From: Paenibacillus phyllosphaerae
GTDB lineage: Bacteria; Bacillota; Bacilli; Paenibacillales; Paenibacillaceae
Reading direction: 5' to 3'
Length of the DNA: 64,000 nt
Assembly: GCF_014192105.1 (NCBI RefSeq)
Contig: NZ_JACHXK010000005.1
Span: 428,808 to 492,807, forward strand
Every line of letters begins with the position of its first letter. Positions within the stretch are counted from its first letter, which is position 1. Below are positions 1-8,337 of the stretch, piece by piece. The position numbers and the translations under genes are program-made. The notes under the pieces were generated by a model that saw only the letters and a list, made by a program, of their open reading frames with translations, was not told the origin of the DNA and searched no databases.

Positions 1-191
1 TTCAACACGTCGATCGTCTTGGCCGTATCTGCTGCAGGCGTCTCCGCCGCGTTCGTTTCTGTCTGCGTACCCGTATTTCCCGCATTGCCTGCAGCGTTGT
101 TCCCGCTGTTGTTGGCATTGTTCGACCCGCAGCCCGCGAGCAACCCGATGGCCAATACGGCAGTCGTAAGCATTTTGAATGTGTTCTTCAC
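1..191 (-). CDS. N-terminal part of a secreted lipoprotein (cut by window edge)
   Basis: The minus strand opens with a GTG start preceded by GGAGGTTTCCAA and reads MKNTFKMLTTAVLAIGLLAGCG, a lipoprotein signal peptide with lipobox LLAGC. It continues into an Asn/Gly/Thr-rich spacer (NNANNSGNNAAGNAG...) typical of Gram-positive substrate-binding lipoproteins, followed by TAKTIDVL where the window ends. About 63 codons are visible. The mature domain is outside the window, so the ligand is unknown; a solute-binding protein of an ABC transporter is the likeliest kind (inference). Confidence 0.8.
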   Translation of the reverse strand, partial: MKNTFKMLTTAVLAIGLLAGCGSNNANNSGNNAAGNAGNTGTQTETNAAETPAADTAKTIDVL

Positions 192-313
192 TTGGAAACC
201 TCCACCACTTTTTATATATTCTGTTGGAACTCGATCACTTCAGCAGTATATAACGGCTTTATTAACGACTCGTCAGAGGGAGTTAAAGAACTTGTAAATC
301 GCGCTAGATTCGT

Positions 314-343
314 TCAATCTGCTAGAGGCTTTGTGCTAGAATG
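314..343 (+). promoter_or_regulatory. Candidate sigma-A promoter of the metallophosphatase gene
   Basis: TTCAAT (314-319), an 18-bp spacer and TAGAAT (338-343) lie about 38 bp before the ATG at 381. The -35 is weak, the -10 good. The ribosome site GGAGTGG follows at about 366. Confidence 0.45.
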
Positions 344-380
344 GGGGCAATCTGGCTAGGTATAGGAGTGGGAAGACAAG

Positions 381-1988
381 ATGCGAGTCGAACAATGCGA
401 AGTGGTGCTGTTGGCAACCAGCGATCTGCACGGTTTTATCTGTCCTCGAAGCTACGCTACCCGCGATGAGGTCGGGCACGGGCTTGCCCGGGTGGCGAAC
501 ATCGTGAAGGAGCAACGGCAGCTGCATGCGCATACGCTGCTGATCGATAACGGGGATGCGCTGCAGGGCACACCGCTGACGTACTATCATGCGCGGGTCA
601 ACGCTGAGCCGGCGAATCCCGTCGTCGCTTGCATGAACGAGCTGCGCTACGACGCCGCCGTGCTCGGCAACCATGAATTTAACTACGGGCTGCCCTACTT
701 GCGCAGCGCGGTTGAAGCGTCCGGCTTCCCTTGGCTGTCGGCCAATATTCGGGAGGCGGCAACCGGCGCGCCGTTGTTCGGCAAACCGTATCTCGTTCGC
801 GAGCTGGATAACGGCGTGCGGATCGGGGTGTTGGGCTTGACGACGTCGTATATCCCGAACTGGGAGCAGCCGCAGCATATTGAGGGAATCCTTTTTGACG
901 ATCCGGTGGAAACCGCTCGGCATTGGGTCGATGTGATGAAACGAGAGGAACGCGTCGACGTCGTCGTTGTGTCGTACCACGGCGGCTTCGAGCGTGACGT
1001 GGAGACAGGCGTACCGACGGAGCCGCTGACGGGCGAGAATGTCGGGTATGCACTCTGCCAGCAGGTGGAGGGCATCAATGTGCTGCTGACCGGCCATCAG
1101 CATCGCACGATTGAGAGCTGCCACATTAACGGCGTGTGCGTGGTGCAGCCTGCGAATGAAGGGCGGTACTTGGGGAAAGTGACGCTGGAGCTTGAGCAAG
1201 GCGAGTCGGGCTGGAGCGTGGCGAGCAGTCGGTCGGCCTTGATCGACGCCGCGGATTACGGGGCGGACGAGAGGATGGAGCTTATCGCCGATGAGGTCGA
1301 AACGTTAACGCAGACGTGGCTGGACCAACCGATTGGCTTCGTGGACGGCAATATGACGATTGCCGCGCATGCCGACGTCCGGCTCCGCGAACACCCGCTC
1401 ATCGAGTTCATCAACCGCGTGCAAATGGACGTCTCCGGAGCGCGCATCTCGAACACCGCCCTGTTCGATAATCTGTCTCCGGGCTTCGGTTCGCGCATCA
1501 CGATGCGGGATATCGTCTCTAACTACATCTATCCGAATACGTTGAAGGTGATCCGCATCTCCGGGCGTGATATCCGAAGCGCGCTCGAGAAGTCTGCGGA
1601 ATACTTTGCGCTCGATGCGCAAGGCAAGATCGTCGTCAGCGATGCCTTCCTCCTGCCGAAGCCGCAGCATTACAACTATGACATGTGGGAAGGCATCGAC
1701 TATGTGCTGGACATCGCTCAGCCGATCGGTCAGCGCGTCGTCAAGCTGGAGCTTAACGGCCAGCCGCTGGCTGAGGATGAGCCGTTCGACGTCGTCATGA
1801 ACAATTACCGGGCGGGCGGCGGCGGCAACTTCGCGATGTTCCAGGACAAACCGGTCGTGAAGGACATCGCCACCGACATGGTGGAGCTGCTGGCCGACTA
1901 TATTCGGGAACGGGGCCGCATTACGGCTGGCGCGAACGGGAATTGGCGCGTGGTGAACGGACGGACGAGCAGCATAGATGCACGGTGA
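381..1988 (+). CDS. Bifunctional metallophosphatase/5'-nucleotidase family protein
   Basis: 535 aa of the UshA/YfkN/CpdB-type calcineurin-like phosphoesterase family, which hydrolyses 5'-nucleotides or 2',3'-cyclic nucleotides using two metal ions. Visible metal motifs are TSDLHG (residues 13-18), DNGDALQG, LGNHEFNYG and LLTGHQHR; a 5'-nucleotidase C-terminal domain follows from about residue 310, ending in NNYRAGGGGNFAMF. There is no signal peptide, so unlike periplasmic UshA it should act in the cytoplasm (inference). The start has GGAGTGG 9-10 bases upstream. It stands alone, with a terminator at 1999, so it is probably monocistronic. The exact substrate cannot be told from sequence. Confidence 0.88.
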   Translation: MRVEQCEVVLLATSDLHGFICPRSYATRDEVGHGLARVANIVKEQRQLHAHTLLIDNGDALQGTPLTYYHARVNAEPANPVVACMNELRYDAAVLGNHEFNYGLPYLRSAVEASGFPWLSANIREAATGAPLFGKPYLVRELDNGVRIGVLGLTTSYIPNWEQPQHIEGILFDDPVETARHWVDVMKREERVDVVVVSYHGGFERDVETGVPTEPLTGENVGYALCQQVEGINVLLTGHQHRTIESCHINGVCVVQPANEGRYLGKVTLELEQGESGWSVASSRSALIDAADYGADERMELIADEVETLTQTWLDQPIGFVDGNMTIAAHADVRLREHPLIEFINRVQMDVSGARISNTALFDNLSPGFGSRITMRDIVSNYIYPNTLKVIRISGRDIRSALEKSAEYFALDAQGKIVVSDAFLLPKPQHYNYDMWEGIDYVLDIAQPIGQRVVKLELNGQPLAEDEPFDVVMNNYRAGGGGNFAMFQDKPVVKDIATDMVELLADYIRERGRITAGANGNWRVVNGRTSSIDAR

Positions 1989-1998
1989 GACAAGCAAG

Positions 1999-2032
1999 TG
2001 GCCAGCCCCGATGCGGGACTGGCCATTATTTG
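1999..2032 (+). terminator. Intrinsic terminator after the metallophosphatase gene
   Basis: TGGCCAGCCCC and GGGACTGGCCA form an 11-bp stem with one C/A mismatch and a short loop, followed by ATTATTTGTT. It lies 11 bp after the stop codon. It may also serve the convergent terC gene. Confidence 0.75.
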
Positions 2033-2061
2033 TTGCATAGACGATTCGGAGCTTCGGCGGC

Positions 2062-2838
2062 TTAGAGGGAATCCGCCTCCGATTTATTTTTACTCGCCGG
2101 GGTGAACCAGCCGAGGAGCGCGATCCCCACTAACACCGCATAGAAGATGATCGTCCAGGTCGTGCTATGCGGAAAATGATGATCCAGCACGCCGATATCT
2201 TCGTGTGCGAGCGTAATGACCGCAAGCTTCACGCCGACCCAAGCAACGATCGCGTACGCCGTTGTCTCCAGTGCCGGACGGTCAGCTAGCAGCTTGACGA
2301 ACCAAGTGGCCGCGAATTTGATCAAGACGAGGCCCGCGATTCCGCCAAGAACGACGACGATGAATTTGCCGCCGTCCATTCCGCCGAAATTATCGAGCGG
2401 CGAATCCGGCAGTCCGAGCGCGAGCGCCACCGCAGCCAGAATGGAGTCGATCGCGAAGGCGAGATCCGCCAGCGCGATTTTGCCTACGGTCGGCCAGAAT
2501 CCTTTGCCTGCGGCGTCCTTCTTGACGTCTTCGCGGATGTTCTCGTTCTCCTTGCCGAACTTCGCCTTAATGATGTGCTTCAGGCCGAGGTACAACAGGT
2601 ACGCCGCCCCGATCGCCTGGATCTGCCACACATTCGCAATGAAAGAGATCGCAAACAGCGCCGCGAACCGGAACACGAACGCCATGATGATACCATAGTT
2701 GATGGCCCTCTTCTTCTGATCCTCCGGCAGATGCTTCGCAATGACCGCCAAGACGAGCGCGTTATCCGCCGACAGCAATCCTTCCAGACCGATCAGAATG
2801 AGTAGTGCCCACGCATACTCTAACCATAAGGAATCCAA
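2062..2838 (-). CDS. TerC family integral membrane protein (probable metal exporter)
   Basis: 258 aa with about seven membrane spans. The family signature near the N-terminus is GLEGLLSADNALVLAVI (residues 18-34) and a second half-repeat is ALADLAFAIDSILAAVALALG. TerC proteins of Bacillota (MeeY/YkoY, MeeF/YceF) are implicated in Mn2+ efflux and metalation of secreted enzymes; that role is family knowledge, not seen here. The start follows GGGGAG. I saw no yybP-ykoY manganese riboswitch in the 155 bp upstream, unlike ykoY of B. subtilis. Conserved acidic residues in both half-repeats are present. Confidence 0.88.
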   Translation of the reverse strand: MDSLWLEYAWALLILIGLEGLLSADNALVLAVIAKHLPEDQKKRAINYGIIMAFVFRFAALFAISFIANVWQIQAIGAAYLLYLGLKHIIKAKFGKENENIREDVKKDAAGKGFWPTVGKIALADLAFAIDSILAAVALALGLPDSPLDNFGGMDGGKFIVVVLGGIAGLVLIKFAATWFVKLLADRPALETTAYAIVAWVGVKLAVITLAHEDIGVLDHHFPHSTTWTIIFYAVLVGIALLGWFTPASKNKSEADSL

Positions 2839-2993
2839 CTTGAGTTCTCCCCTTTACTTCATGGTAAGTACCGCACACCGACAAAGCCACTCGTCGTTAA
2901 TATTGGCTTGCTCTGCTATTGGTATACGGATGAAGTTGGCGAGGGATTTCAAGTTTTTTCCACGTTTTTGACTTTTTGGGGATATGGCCCGCT

Positions 2994-3410
2994 TTAAGGC
3001 TTGGCTCGGCTCGAGCGCATCGCTTTCACCTGCTTGAGGCTGGCATCCTGCGACAGATCCCCATACGCCTCGGATTCAACGGCATATAAGGCCACCTTGC
3101 CTTCGGTATCGTGATGGAATCCCCAGCCGTACCGTTTCCCGAGCGACGACGTCCGCAGACAAGGCTGTCCTTTGGCGAAAAAAGCTTCGCGAGCCGCTGA
3201 CCGCTGCTCCTCCGCGACCTCATTGCGCATCGCGTACACTTCGAACAACACGTCTTCCTGCGTATAGCGGTAAGGATGGCCGGCGATCATTTCATACTGA
3301 AGAACGGGAACGGGCTTCGCATCGCCCTTGGCCTGCGGAATCTCGGCATTTGTTACGGGACAGTCCTCGGCCACGCCGATAAACGTGTCATAATAGTTAT
3401 GGTCTTTCAT
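2994..3410 (-). CDS. DUF6157 family protein
   Basis: 138 aa, soluble, no signal peptide. It opens MKDHNYYDTFIGVAEDCPV and contains the block YRYTQEDVLFEVYAMRN and a C-terminal YGWGFHHDTEGKVALY, the pattern of the small DUF6157 family of unknown function. I chose the ATG at 3410 rather than an in-frame ATG 42 bp upstream because AAGGGGG sits at the right distance. It is the last gene of a possible leftward cluster with the DUF3021 and LytTR genes (49-bp gap). No function can be assigned. Confidence 0.75.
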   Translation of the reverse strand: MKDHNYYDTFIGVAEDCPVTNAEIPQAKGDAKPVPVLQYEMIAGHPYRYTQEDVLFEVYAMRNEVAEEQRSAAREAFFAKGQPCLRTSSLGKRYGWGFHHDTEGKVALYAVESEAYGDLSQDASLKQVKAMRSSRAKP

Positions 3411-3459
3411 GAACGATTGCCCCCTTAGCGGTCGGTTCTGCTGCTTCCTCAATCGGTAA

Positions 3460-3903
3460 TCAATCGGTATAACTATTCGCTTCCAAGGAAGCCTGAAACC
3501 TTTTTAATTTAAGCTGCGCCCGACGATACATCAAGTAGTCGAATAGATTCGCTATGCATATGATGCTCAGCACGATGATCAATGCCGATACGAATTCCCC
3601 TTTGTCCCCCGCACGGCTACCCGAAATCAGGATCAAGGCCCCCATGATCATCGTCGTTACGGCTAAAGCGATAAGGTTGTTGATAAAAAAGTACATCCGA
3701 GCGTTCGCGAGGCGAATCGGAAGGACCGAAGTGAGCCATTCCGTAAGCAGCCCCACCATGAAGCCGATGCTGCCGCTGGCTAGAACGGCCATGACCTTAT
3801 CTTCAAAGAGCGCATCGGACGGGTCATACACCTGCAGGATGATACCCAGGAAGAGACCAAGAAAGAAGGACTTAATCATATTGCCGAAGTGAATATTCTC
3901 CAT
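3460..3903 (-). CDS. DUF3021-like four-span membrane protein
   Basis: 147 aa with four hydrophobic segments (about residues 10-27, 38-58, 70-93, 103-122) and a basic C-terminal tail. It starts 10 bp after the LytTR gene stop, so the two are almost certainly co-transcribed. Such small membrane proteins next to stand-alone LytTR regulators are usually DUF3021 and are thought to restrain the DNA-binding partner at the membrane (established association). Here the pairing supports the assignment more than sequence motifs do. Confidence 0.72.
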   Translation of the reverse strand: MENIHFGNMIKSFFLGLFLGIILQVYDPSDALFEDKVMAVLASGSIGFMVGLLTEWLTSVLPIRLANARMYFFINNLIALAVTTMIMGALILISGSRAGDKGEFVSALIIVLSIICIANLFDYLMYRRAQLKLKRFQASLEANSYTD

Positions 3904-3913
3904 GCCGGTTCTC

Positions 3914-4453
3914 CTATATGTTCAGTGTATTCCTAAGCTTCTTAGAGAACATTTTCGATACTTCCAGTTCCGTCTGGTTATCCATGCGCAGGACGTACCG
4001 GGAATTAAACCAGGGCACGATCTCTTTGACATGCAACAGATTCGCGAGCTGGGACTTATTGATCCGTATGAAGCCTTTGGCCGCCCAAGTATTCTCGTAG
4101 TATTGCAACGTTTCTTTGATGCTGTACGGCTTCGACTTGGTATGCGCCATGAGACCGTCCGGACCCGCTTCGATAAATACGATATCGCGCGGTTCGATCA
4201 CCGCGAATTTATTATCGCTTAAGCCCGTCAGCGCATGCCAAGCCAGCAGGTCCTCCCGAACGCCGGACACCAGCAGCTTAACGACATCCATATAGTCGAT
4301 GGCATCGAAGACGACGCTTAGCTTATCGCCGGGAATATCGAATCCCCGTTCGACGAGCGTCACGTCGCTGTCCGGATCCAGCTCGATCTGATACTTGGCC
4401 AACTCGTGCTTCAGCTTGACATGGACTTTATTCGAACACAATAATTGAACCAT
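3914..4453 (-). CDS. LytTR-domain DNA-binding regulator
   Basis: About 179 aa. The C-terminal hundred residues match the LytTR fold: DIVFIEAGPDGLMAHTK, then FIRINKSQLANLLHVKEIVPWFNSRYVLRM and a closing VSKMFSKKLRNTL. There is no response-receiver domain with phospho-Asp, so it is the stand-alone type, paired with the DUF3021-like protein. The AGGAG at about 4460-4464 could serve either of two adjacent ATGs (4456 or 4453); the second has the better spacing. Its target is unknown; the gene cluster itself is a good guess because LytTR/DUF3021 pairs often autoregulate. Confidence 0.8.
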   Translation of the reverse strand: MVQLLCSNKVHVKLKHELAKYQIELDPDSDVTLVERGFDIPGDKLSVVFDAIDYMDVVKLLVSGVREDLLAWHALTGLSDNKFAVIEPRDIVFIEAGPDGLMAHTKSKPYSIKETLQYYENTWAAKGFIRINKSQLANLLHVKEIVPWFNSRYVLRMDNQTELEVSKMFSKKLRNTLNI

Positions 4454-4483
4454 CATGTGTCTCCTCATGAGGTTGTGGAGTGA

Positions 4484-5662
4484 TTATTTCTCTTTGATTC
4501 TATCATAGATCATCCTTATTTTTACCAATTCTTCGATACCCTTCTCCGCAAAATCGAGCGATCCGAAGTTAGCGATAAAGATGGTGTCCGTCTTCTTGTC
4601 ATATAAAACATACGTTCCGGTAGCTCCGACGCCGCCGTAGACATCGTTCATCGTGCCTAACAGAAATGACAGCTCTCTGAAATCGAAGTACATCATCCCC
4701 ATGCCGTAATAAATCCCTTTGTCATAGCGCTGACTGAAATCCGTCATCTGGCTATAGACTCCGTCTGATAGTAACGCCCCAGCTTCGAGCGCCCGCATGA
4801 GCGTTAATAGGTCATCCATGGTGGTGACTACGCCGCCTCCGGCCCAATCGACGGATAGCGCATTGCGCTGGCTAACATCGATGCCGTTCAAGTAGAGGCC
4901 TAGCTTATCCGCCTGCTTATCCTTGTCGAACAAATAGCTGTCCTTCATGCCAAGCGGCTCGAATAATCGCTCTTCCAGGATCTTCGCATACGGCTTGCCC
5001 TCAATCGCCTCCAGAATCAATCCCAACAGCACATAGCCCGTATCGGAGTAATGGAATTGTTGGCCCGGCGTTCCTACAGGCTCTTGCCGATCCCGCGTGA
5101 ACGCAATCAGATCTGCCGGAGTGAAGGAGAGATCGGGATTAGCCGTGATCATCTCCAGCATGGGCTGCCCGCTGGTTACCGGTCCTTCAAAATAGTCGGC
5201 AACGCCGGATGTGTGGCTAAGAAGTTGTCTAACCGTTACCTGATCACTATAATCCGTGCCATCCACGACGAAGAGCCCCTTCAAGGTATTGGCATGCAGC
5301 CAAGAGGCGATCGTATCGTCGAAGCTGATTCTCCCCTCGTCGACTAACAGACCGAAGATCGCCGCGCACATCGTCTTGCCGACGCTGGCTGCATGATAGG
5401 GACTATCGGTGCGAACCGGATCGCTTGTGCCGTGATGCGTCGTTCCTGCCGCGAATTGTTCCAAGTAGCCGGTCTGCCCGGAGGCGATCGTTAATAAGGC
5501 GCCGGATAACGATTCATTGTTGGAGACGACTTTCGTTAAATGCCGTTCAATCTTCTCCGTTGCGGCCTCCTCCGATATCGGCCGGTTCACATAGGCTAAT
5601 ACGCCGATTCCAATGCCCACAAAGACGACGACGCCGACAATAATCCGAATGGCTAGTTTCAT
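4484..5662 (-). CDS. Membrane-anchored serine hydrolase (beta-lactamase/class C PBP-like)
   Basis: 392 aa with an N-terminal membrane anchor (residues 5-26, IRIIVGVVVFVGIGIGVLAYV) and an extracytoplasmic serine beta-lactamase-like domain. The catalytic SxxK is SVGK in YHAASVGKTM; the Tyr motif is YSD in FHYSDTGYVLLG. A canonical third KTG/HxG motif is not obvious. Members act as esterases, D-peptidases or are inactive, so resistance should not be assumed. The ATG at 5662 is chosen over one 123 bp upstream because AAAGGTGG precedes it. It lies 30 bp upstream of the LytTR gene, same strand, and may belong to that operon. Confidence 0.83.
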   Translation of the reverse strand: MKLAIRIIVGVVVFVGIGIGVLAYVNRPISEEAATEKIERHLTKVVSNNESLSGALLTIASGQTGYLEQFAAGTTHHGTSDPVRTDSPYHAASVGKTMCAAIFGLLVDEGRISFDDTIASWLHANTLKGLFVVDGTDYSDQVTVRQLLSHTSGVADYFEGPVTSGQPMLEMITANPDLSFTPADLIAFTRDRQEPVGTPGQQFHYSDTGYVLLGLILEAIEGKPYAKILEERLFEPLGMKDSYLFDKDKQADKLGLYLNGIDVSQRNALSVDWAGGGVVTTMDDLLTLMRALEAGALLSDGVYSQMTDFSQRYDKGIYYGMGMMYFDFRELSFLLGTMNDVYGGVGATGTYVLYDKKTDTIFIANFGSLDFAEKGIEELVKIRMIYDRIKEK

Positions 5663-5824
5663 ATGGACCACCTTTCGTTTCACGTTGCTTGCATACCTTA
5701 ATTTAAGCGGCGGTCCGGCCATTGCGGAATAGTTATCGGCTAAGCGGTCGTAACTCGTGGGTAAGAGGGCAATATCGAGGTCCAAAGTTATGCGGGGAAT
5801 GTCGGGGAATGGCGTAAAAGGGCA

Positions 5825-5858
5825 TAGAAAAAGGCCGTCGAAACGTTCTCGACAGCCT
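5825..5858 (-). terminator. Intrinsic terminator after the gene at 5951
   Basis: On the minus strand AGGCTGTCGA and TCGACGGCCT form a stem with one mismatch, followed by TTTTTC. It is about 90 bp past the stop at 5951. Confidence 0.7.
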
Positions 5859-5950
5859 GGGCATCCTAGATCGAGCGATGCCTGACTTATTTGGTCGCGC
5901 GGCTATGAGCGCCATCACTGGCTTCTGCCAGGTGCCCTTCCCTTCATAAC

Positions 5951-6415
5951 TTAATATTCGCCTTTAATGACAAAATACGAGCCTCGAATCGTTCCGGCCA
6001 ATGCAGACTTCTGCCTCGCGAACTTAAACTTCCCTTCAAGCTCCTGCGGGATCTCCATCCCTTCCGACAGCTTGAACCCGACGGCCCGCTTCTTCGGGTC
6101 GTCCACGGTATACATGACGTTGATTGAGAGCCCGTCCTCATAAAATACGTAGGCGAATTGGATATTCTCCACCTGAAACCGCGACGTCTCCAGCGGTCGG
6201 GCAGCAAATGCAAGATTACGTTCTTCCTGCAAGACGCGGTTCACGTAATCGAGGGTCTCCTGACTTTCGCTAGCGGGTACCACCGTAAATACATGTTTGT
6301 ACTTATTCATGAAGTACCGGGCTTCATTGGCACGTAAGCCTGCCAGCGCCTCTGCTACCGGCGAGGACTCTACCCCAACCGTAGACACGTTCTTAAAATC
6401 AACGATAGATGACAT
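5951..6415 (-). CDS. Hypothetical protein, 154 aa
   Basis: I do not recognise this family. The protein is soluble, without signal peptide or membrane segment, and looks like an alpha/beta fold: NKYKHVFTVVPASESQ, FQVENIQFAYVFYEDGLSINVMYTVDDPKKRAVGFKLSEG, ending RGSYFVIKGEY. GGGAGG sits 8-9 bases before the ATG, so it is very probably translated. It has its own terminator at 5825, and its upstream neighbour YciI is 119 bp away on the same strand. No function is proposed. Confidence 0.7.
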   Translation of the reverse strand: MSSIVDFKNVSTVGVESSPVAEALAGLRANEARYFMNKYKHVFTVVPASESQETLDYVNRVLQEERNLAFAARPLETSRFQVENIQFAYVFYEDGLSINVMYTVDDPKKRAVGFKLSEGMEIPQELEGKFKFARQKSALAGTIRGSYFVIKGEY

Positions 6416-6490
6416 TATTGATCCCTCCCATTCTAGTAGAATAGCCTTTCTATCTATTATGGCCTACCGCTAGCAATCTATCCATGGCTC

Positions 6491-6516
6491 GAAGCCATCC
6501 TTTGCGGGATGGCTTC
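6491..6516. repeat. Inverted repeat/hairpin downstream of the YciI gene
   Basis: GAAGCCATCC and GGATGGCTTC form a perfect 10-bp stem with a 6-base loop. No T-tract follows on either strand, so a Rho-independent terminator is only possible, not shown. Confidence 0.5.
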
Positions 6517-6533
6517 ACATGTCATGCTGTCTG

Positions 6534-6860
6534 TTATTTGGGCACAACGGCCATCATCGGATAAAACTCCGTCGTCATAATTCCCGCAATAACGGCGGGA
6601 TCTTCTGCGATGAGTTGCGGGACTTGATCGGCATGCTCCACCTCGATGACGGCGAGGCCATGCGGATCGTCCTTTTTCCGGACAGGTCCGAAAACAAGGG
6701 CAATCCCCTGATTCTGCTTTTCCGTCCAATAGGCGATATGCTGGTGCATCGTGCTGCGTTCTTCGGCCGTCATATCCTCCGAGAACGTTGCCCTTGGCGG
6801 CGTGGACCATAACATGAAGTGCATTTTGCCCGGATTGCCGCTTGCGTTGTTATCCGACAT
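6534..6860 (-). CDS. YciI family protein
   Basis: 108 aa, single-domain. The segment MHFMLWSTPPRATFSEDMTAEERSTMHQHIAYWTEKQNQGIALVFGPV followed by GLAVIEVEHADQVPQLIAEDPAV is the dimeric alpha/beta ferredoxin-like YciI pattern, with the family His in MHQHIAYW. Members include dehydrochlorinase-like enzymes and many uncharacterised proteins, so the reaction is unknown. The ATG at 6860 has GGAGG 10 bases upstream; an ATG 87 bp earlier has no such site. Confidence 0.82.
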   Translation of the reverse strand: MSDNNASGNPGKMHFMLWSTPPRATFSEDMTAEERSTMHQHIAYWTEKQNQGIALVFGPVRKKDDPHGLAVIEVEHADQVPQLIAEDPAVIAGIMTTEFYPMMAVVPK

Positions 6861-6984
6861 GACAGAACAACCTCCAATACCCTTGAGTAGCGGGTCCGTA
6901 CCCAGACACCTAATGCTAATATGCCTTAAATGCCTGGCAAAATGCAATTGGCACCCGCGACGTCGCTAACGGCAAGTTTCCTGC

Positions 6985-7824
6985 TTAAACCGATTCGTTG
7001 TTGAAATAGTGTCCTTGTTCAAGGTCCGGCATCAGCGCCGCGTGTACGGGACGCCATCCCACTAGGGCTTGCGTCTGTGCGCTCGACCTCGGAATATCGA
7101 GCCCTGCGAGTATGCCTAGAAATCCGAAATGGGCGCTTGCCTCTTCGCGTGGAATGCTGCTCGCCGGGAGGTTCAGGCGCTCGCCGATGACGCCCGCGAT
7201 GTCTCGGAATGGCACGCCCTCGTCAGCTACACCGTCCAACCGCGACCCGGCCGGAGCGGACTCTACCGCCAAGCGGAACAGGGACGCTGCATCTAGACGG
7301 TGGACAGCCGGCCAACGGTTGGCCCCGTCGCCGATGTAGGCAGACACGCTTTTGCTTCGCGCGATGTTGATCAACGTTGGCACAAAACCTTTGTCGCCCT
7401 CGCCGTGCACGGTTGGCGCTAACGACACGATCGATGTGCGCACCCCTTGCTGAGCTAGTGCCATCACTGCATTCTCTGACGCTTCCCCATTCGCGTGAGC
7501 CGTAATTACGAAAGGCTTGCCGGAACCTGTGAGCACTTCGCCGATCGCTTCGATGGCTTGAAGATCGGTCCTGAGCGCCCCCGGGAAGTCTGAGAAGTCG
7601 TGATTGAACGCCAGATGAATGACGCCGTCTGCAGCTGCAGCTCCACTGCGGAGGCTTCCCAGGTCTTCCAACGACCCGATATGCGCTTCGGCTCCGGCTT
7701 CCTTAAGTTGCGCGACGCCTTTATCCGAGCGAGTCAAACCGACGACCTGGTGGCCGGCATGAATTAGTTCCTGGACGACGGCAGAACCGATGTATCCTGT
7801 TGCTCCCGTAACGAAAATACGCAT
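6985..7824 (-). CDS. NAD(P)-binding SDR-type oxidoreductase
   Basis: 279 aa atypical short-chain dehydrogenase. The N-terminal GATGYIG (residues 7-13) is the glycine-rich nucleotide loop, and DGVIHLAFNHDF follows the pattern of the SDR central sheet. The usual YxxxK catalytic pair is not visible where expected, as in many atypical SDRs that act as reductases or sensors. It is transcribed away from the MerR gene, and the 91-bp intergenic space holds a palindromic operator inside a 19-bp promoter spacer, so it is very probably activated by that regulator. The inducer is unknown, possibly an electrophile or aldehyde (inference). Confidence 0.85.
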   Translation of the reverse strand: MRIFVTGATGYIGSAVVQELIHAGHQVVGLTRSDKGVAQLKEAGAEAHIGSLEDLGSLRSGAAAADGVIHLAFNHDFSDFPGALRTDLQAIEAIGEVLTGSGKPFVITAHANGEASENAVMALAQQGVRTSIVSLAPTVHGEGDKGFVPTLINIARSKSVSAYIGDGANRWPAVHRLDAASLFRLAVESAPAGSRLDGVADEGVPFRDIAGVIGERLNLPASSIPREEASAHFGFLGILAGLDIPRSSAQTQALVGWRPVHAALMPDLEQGHYFNNESV

Positions 7825-7861
7825 GATGATCTCCCCTTTTGCTTTTGATCTTGACCACTTT

Positions 7862-7892
7862 ACTGTAAACTATAGAGTTAACTCTATAGCAA
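7862..7892 (-). promoter_or_regulatory. MerR-type promoter/operator of the SDR gene
   Basis: On the minus strand, -35 TTGCTA (7887-7892) and -10 TACAGT (7862-7867) are separated by 19 bp, the overlong spacer typical of MerR-activated promoters. The perfect 20-bp palindrome CTATAGAGTTAACTCTATAG (7870-7889) fills it. The divergent MerR gene starts at 7916, so one site probably controls both genes. Confidence 0.8.
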
Positions 7893-7915
7893 GCGTTCAA
7901 GGAGGAGCGTCATTC

Positions 7916-8332
7916 ATGAAAATTCAGGAACTCGCCGACAAGACCGGATTATCGATTCACACCATTCGTTATTATGAGAAGGAAGGCTTATTGGACACTC
8001 GCCATGTCCAGCGGGATAACAATAACTATCGTAACTATTCGGACGCAGCGCTCGAACGCATGAAACTGATCAAGAAGTTCCAGGGCATCGGCTGTTCGCT
8101 CATGGAGCTGAAGGACATCCTGAAGGATCACGATACGAACACGCGCAGCAATCAACAAGTCATCGAATGGATCTCCTCCAAGATCGATGAGATCGAGCGC
8201 AAGAAGGAGGAGTATGACCACATGCTGGCTACGCTGAACCTGATGCTAGAGTACCACATTGCTTTGGAGAACGATCCCGAGAAGGCGCAAGCGATGTTAA
8301 AAAGGATGCAGTCGATGCAGCATACCGAATAA
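7916..8332 (+). CDS. MerR family transcriptional regulator
   Basis: 138 aa. The N-terminal winged helix MKIQELADKTGLSIHTIRYYEKEGLL is the classic MerR DNA-binding domain, followed by a dimerisation coiled coil (residues about 75-115, SSKIDEIERKKEEYDHMLATL). There is no cysteine in the effector region, which argues against a metal sensor and fits the AdhR/NmlR-like or uncharacterised subgroup. The ATG at 7916 has GGAGG 10 bases upstream. It is divergent from the SDR gene across the palindrome at 7870 and ends 5 bp from the convergent nucleotidyltransferase gene. Confidence 0.88.
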   Translation: MKIQELADKTGLSIHTIRYYEKEGLLDTRHVQRDNNNYRNYSDAALERMKLIKKFQGIGCSLMELKDILKDHDTNTRSNQQVIEWISSKIDEIERKKEEYDHMLATLNLMLEYHIALENDPEKAQAMLKRMQSMQHTE

Positions 8333-8337
8333 GTTCG

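Noticed and set aside
2839..2993. yybP-ykoY manganese riboswitch before terC
   Set aside because: TerC genes often have it, but the conserved sequence blocks are absent; the GGGGAG seen is just the ribosome site.
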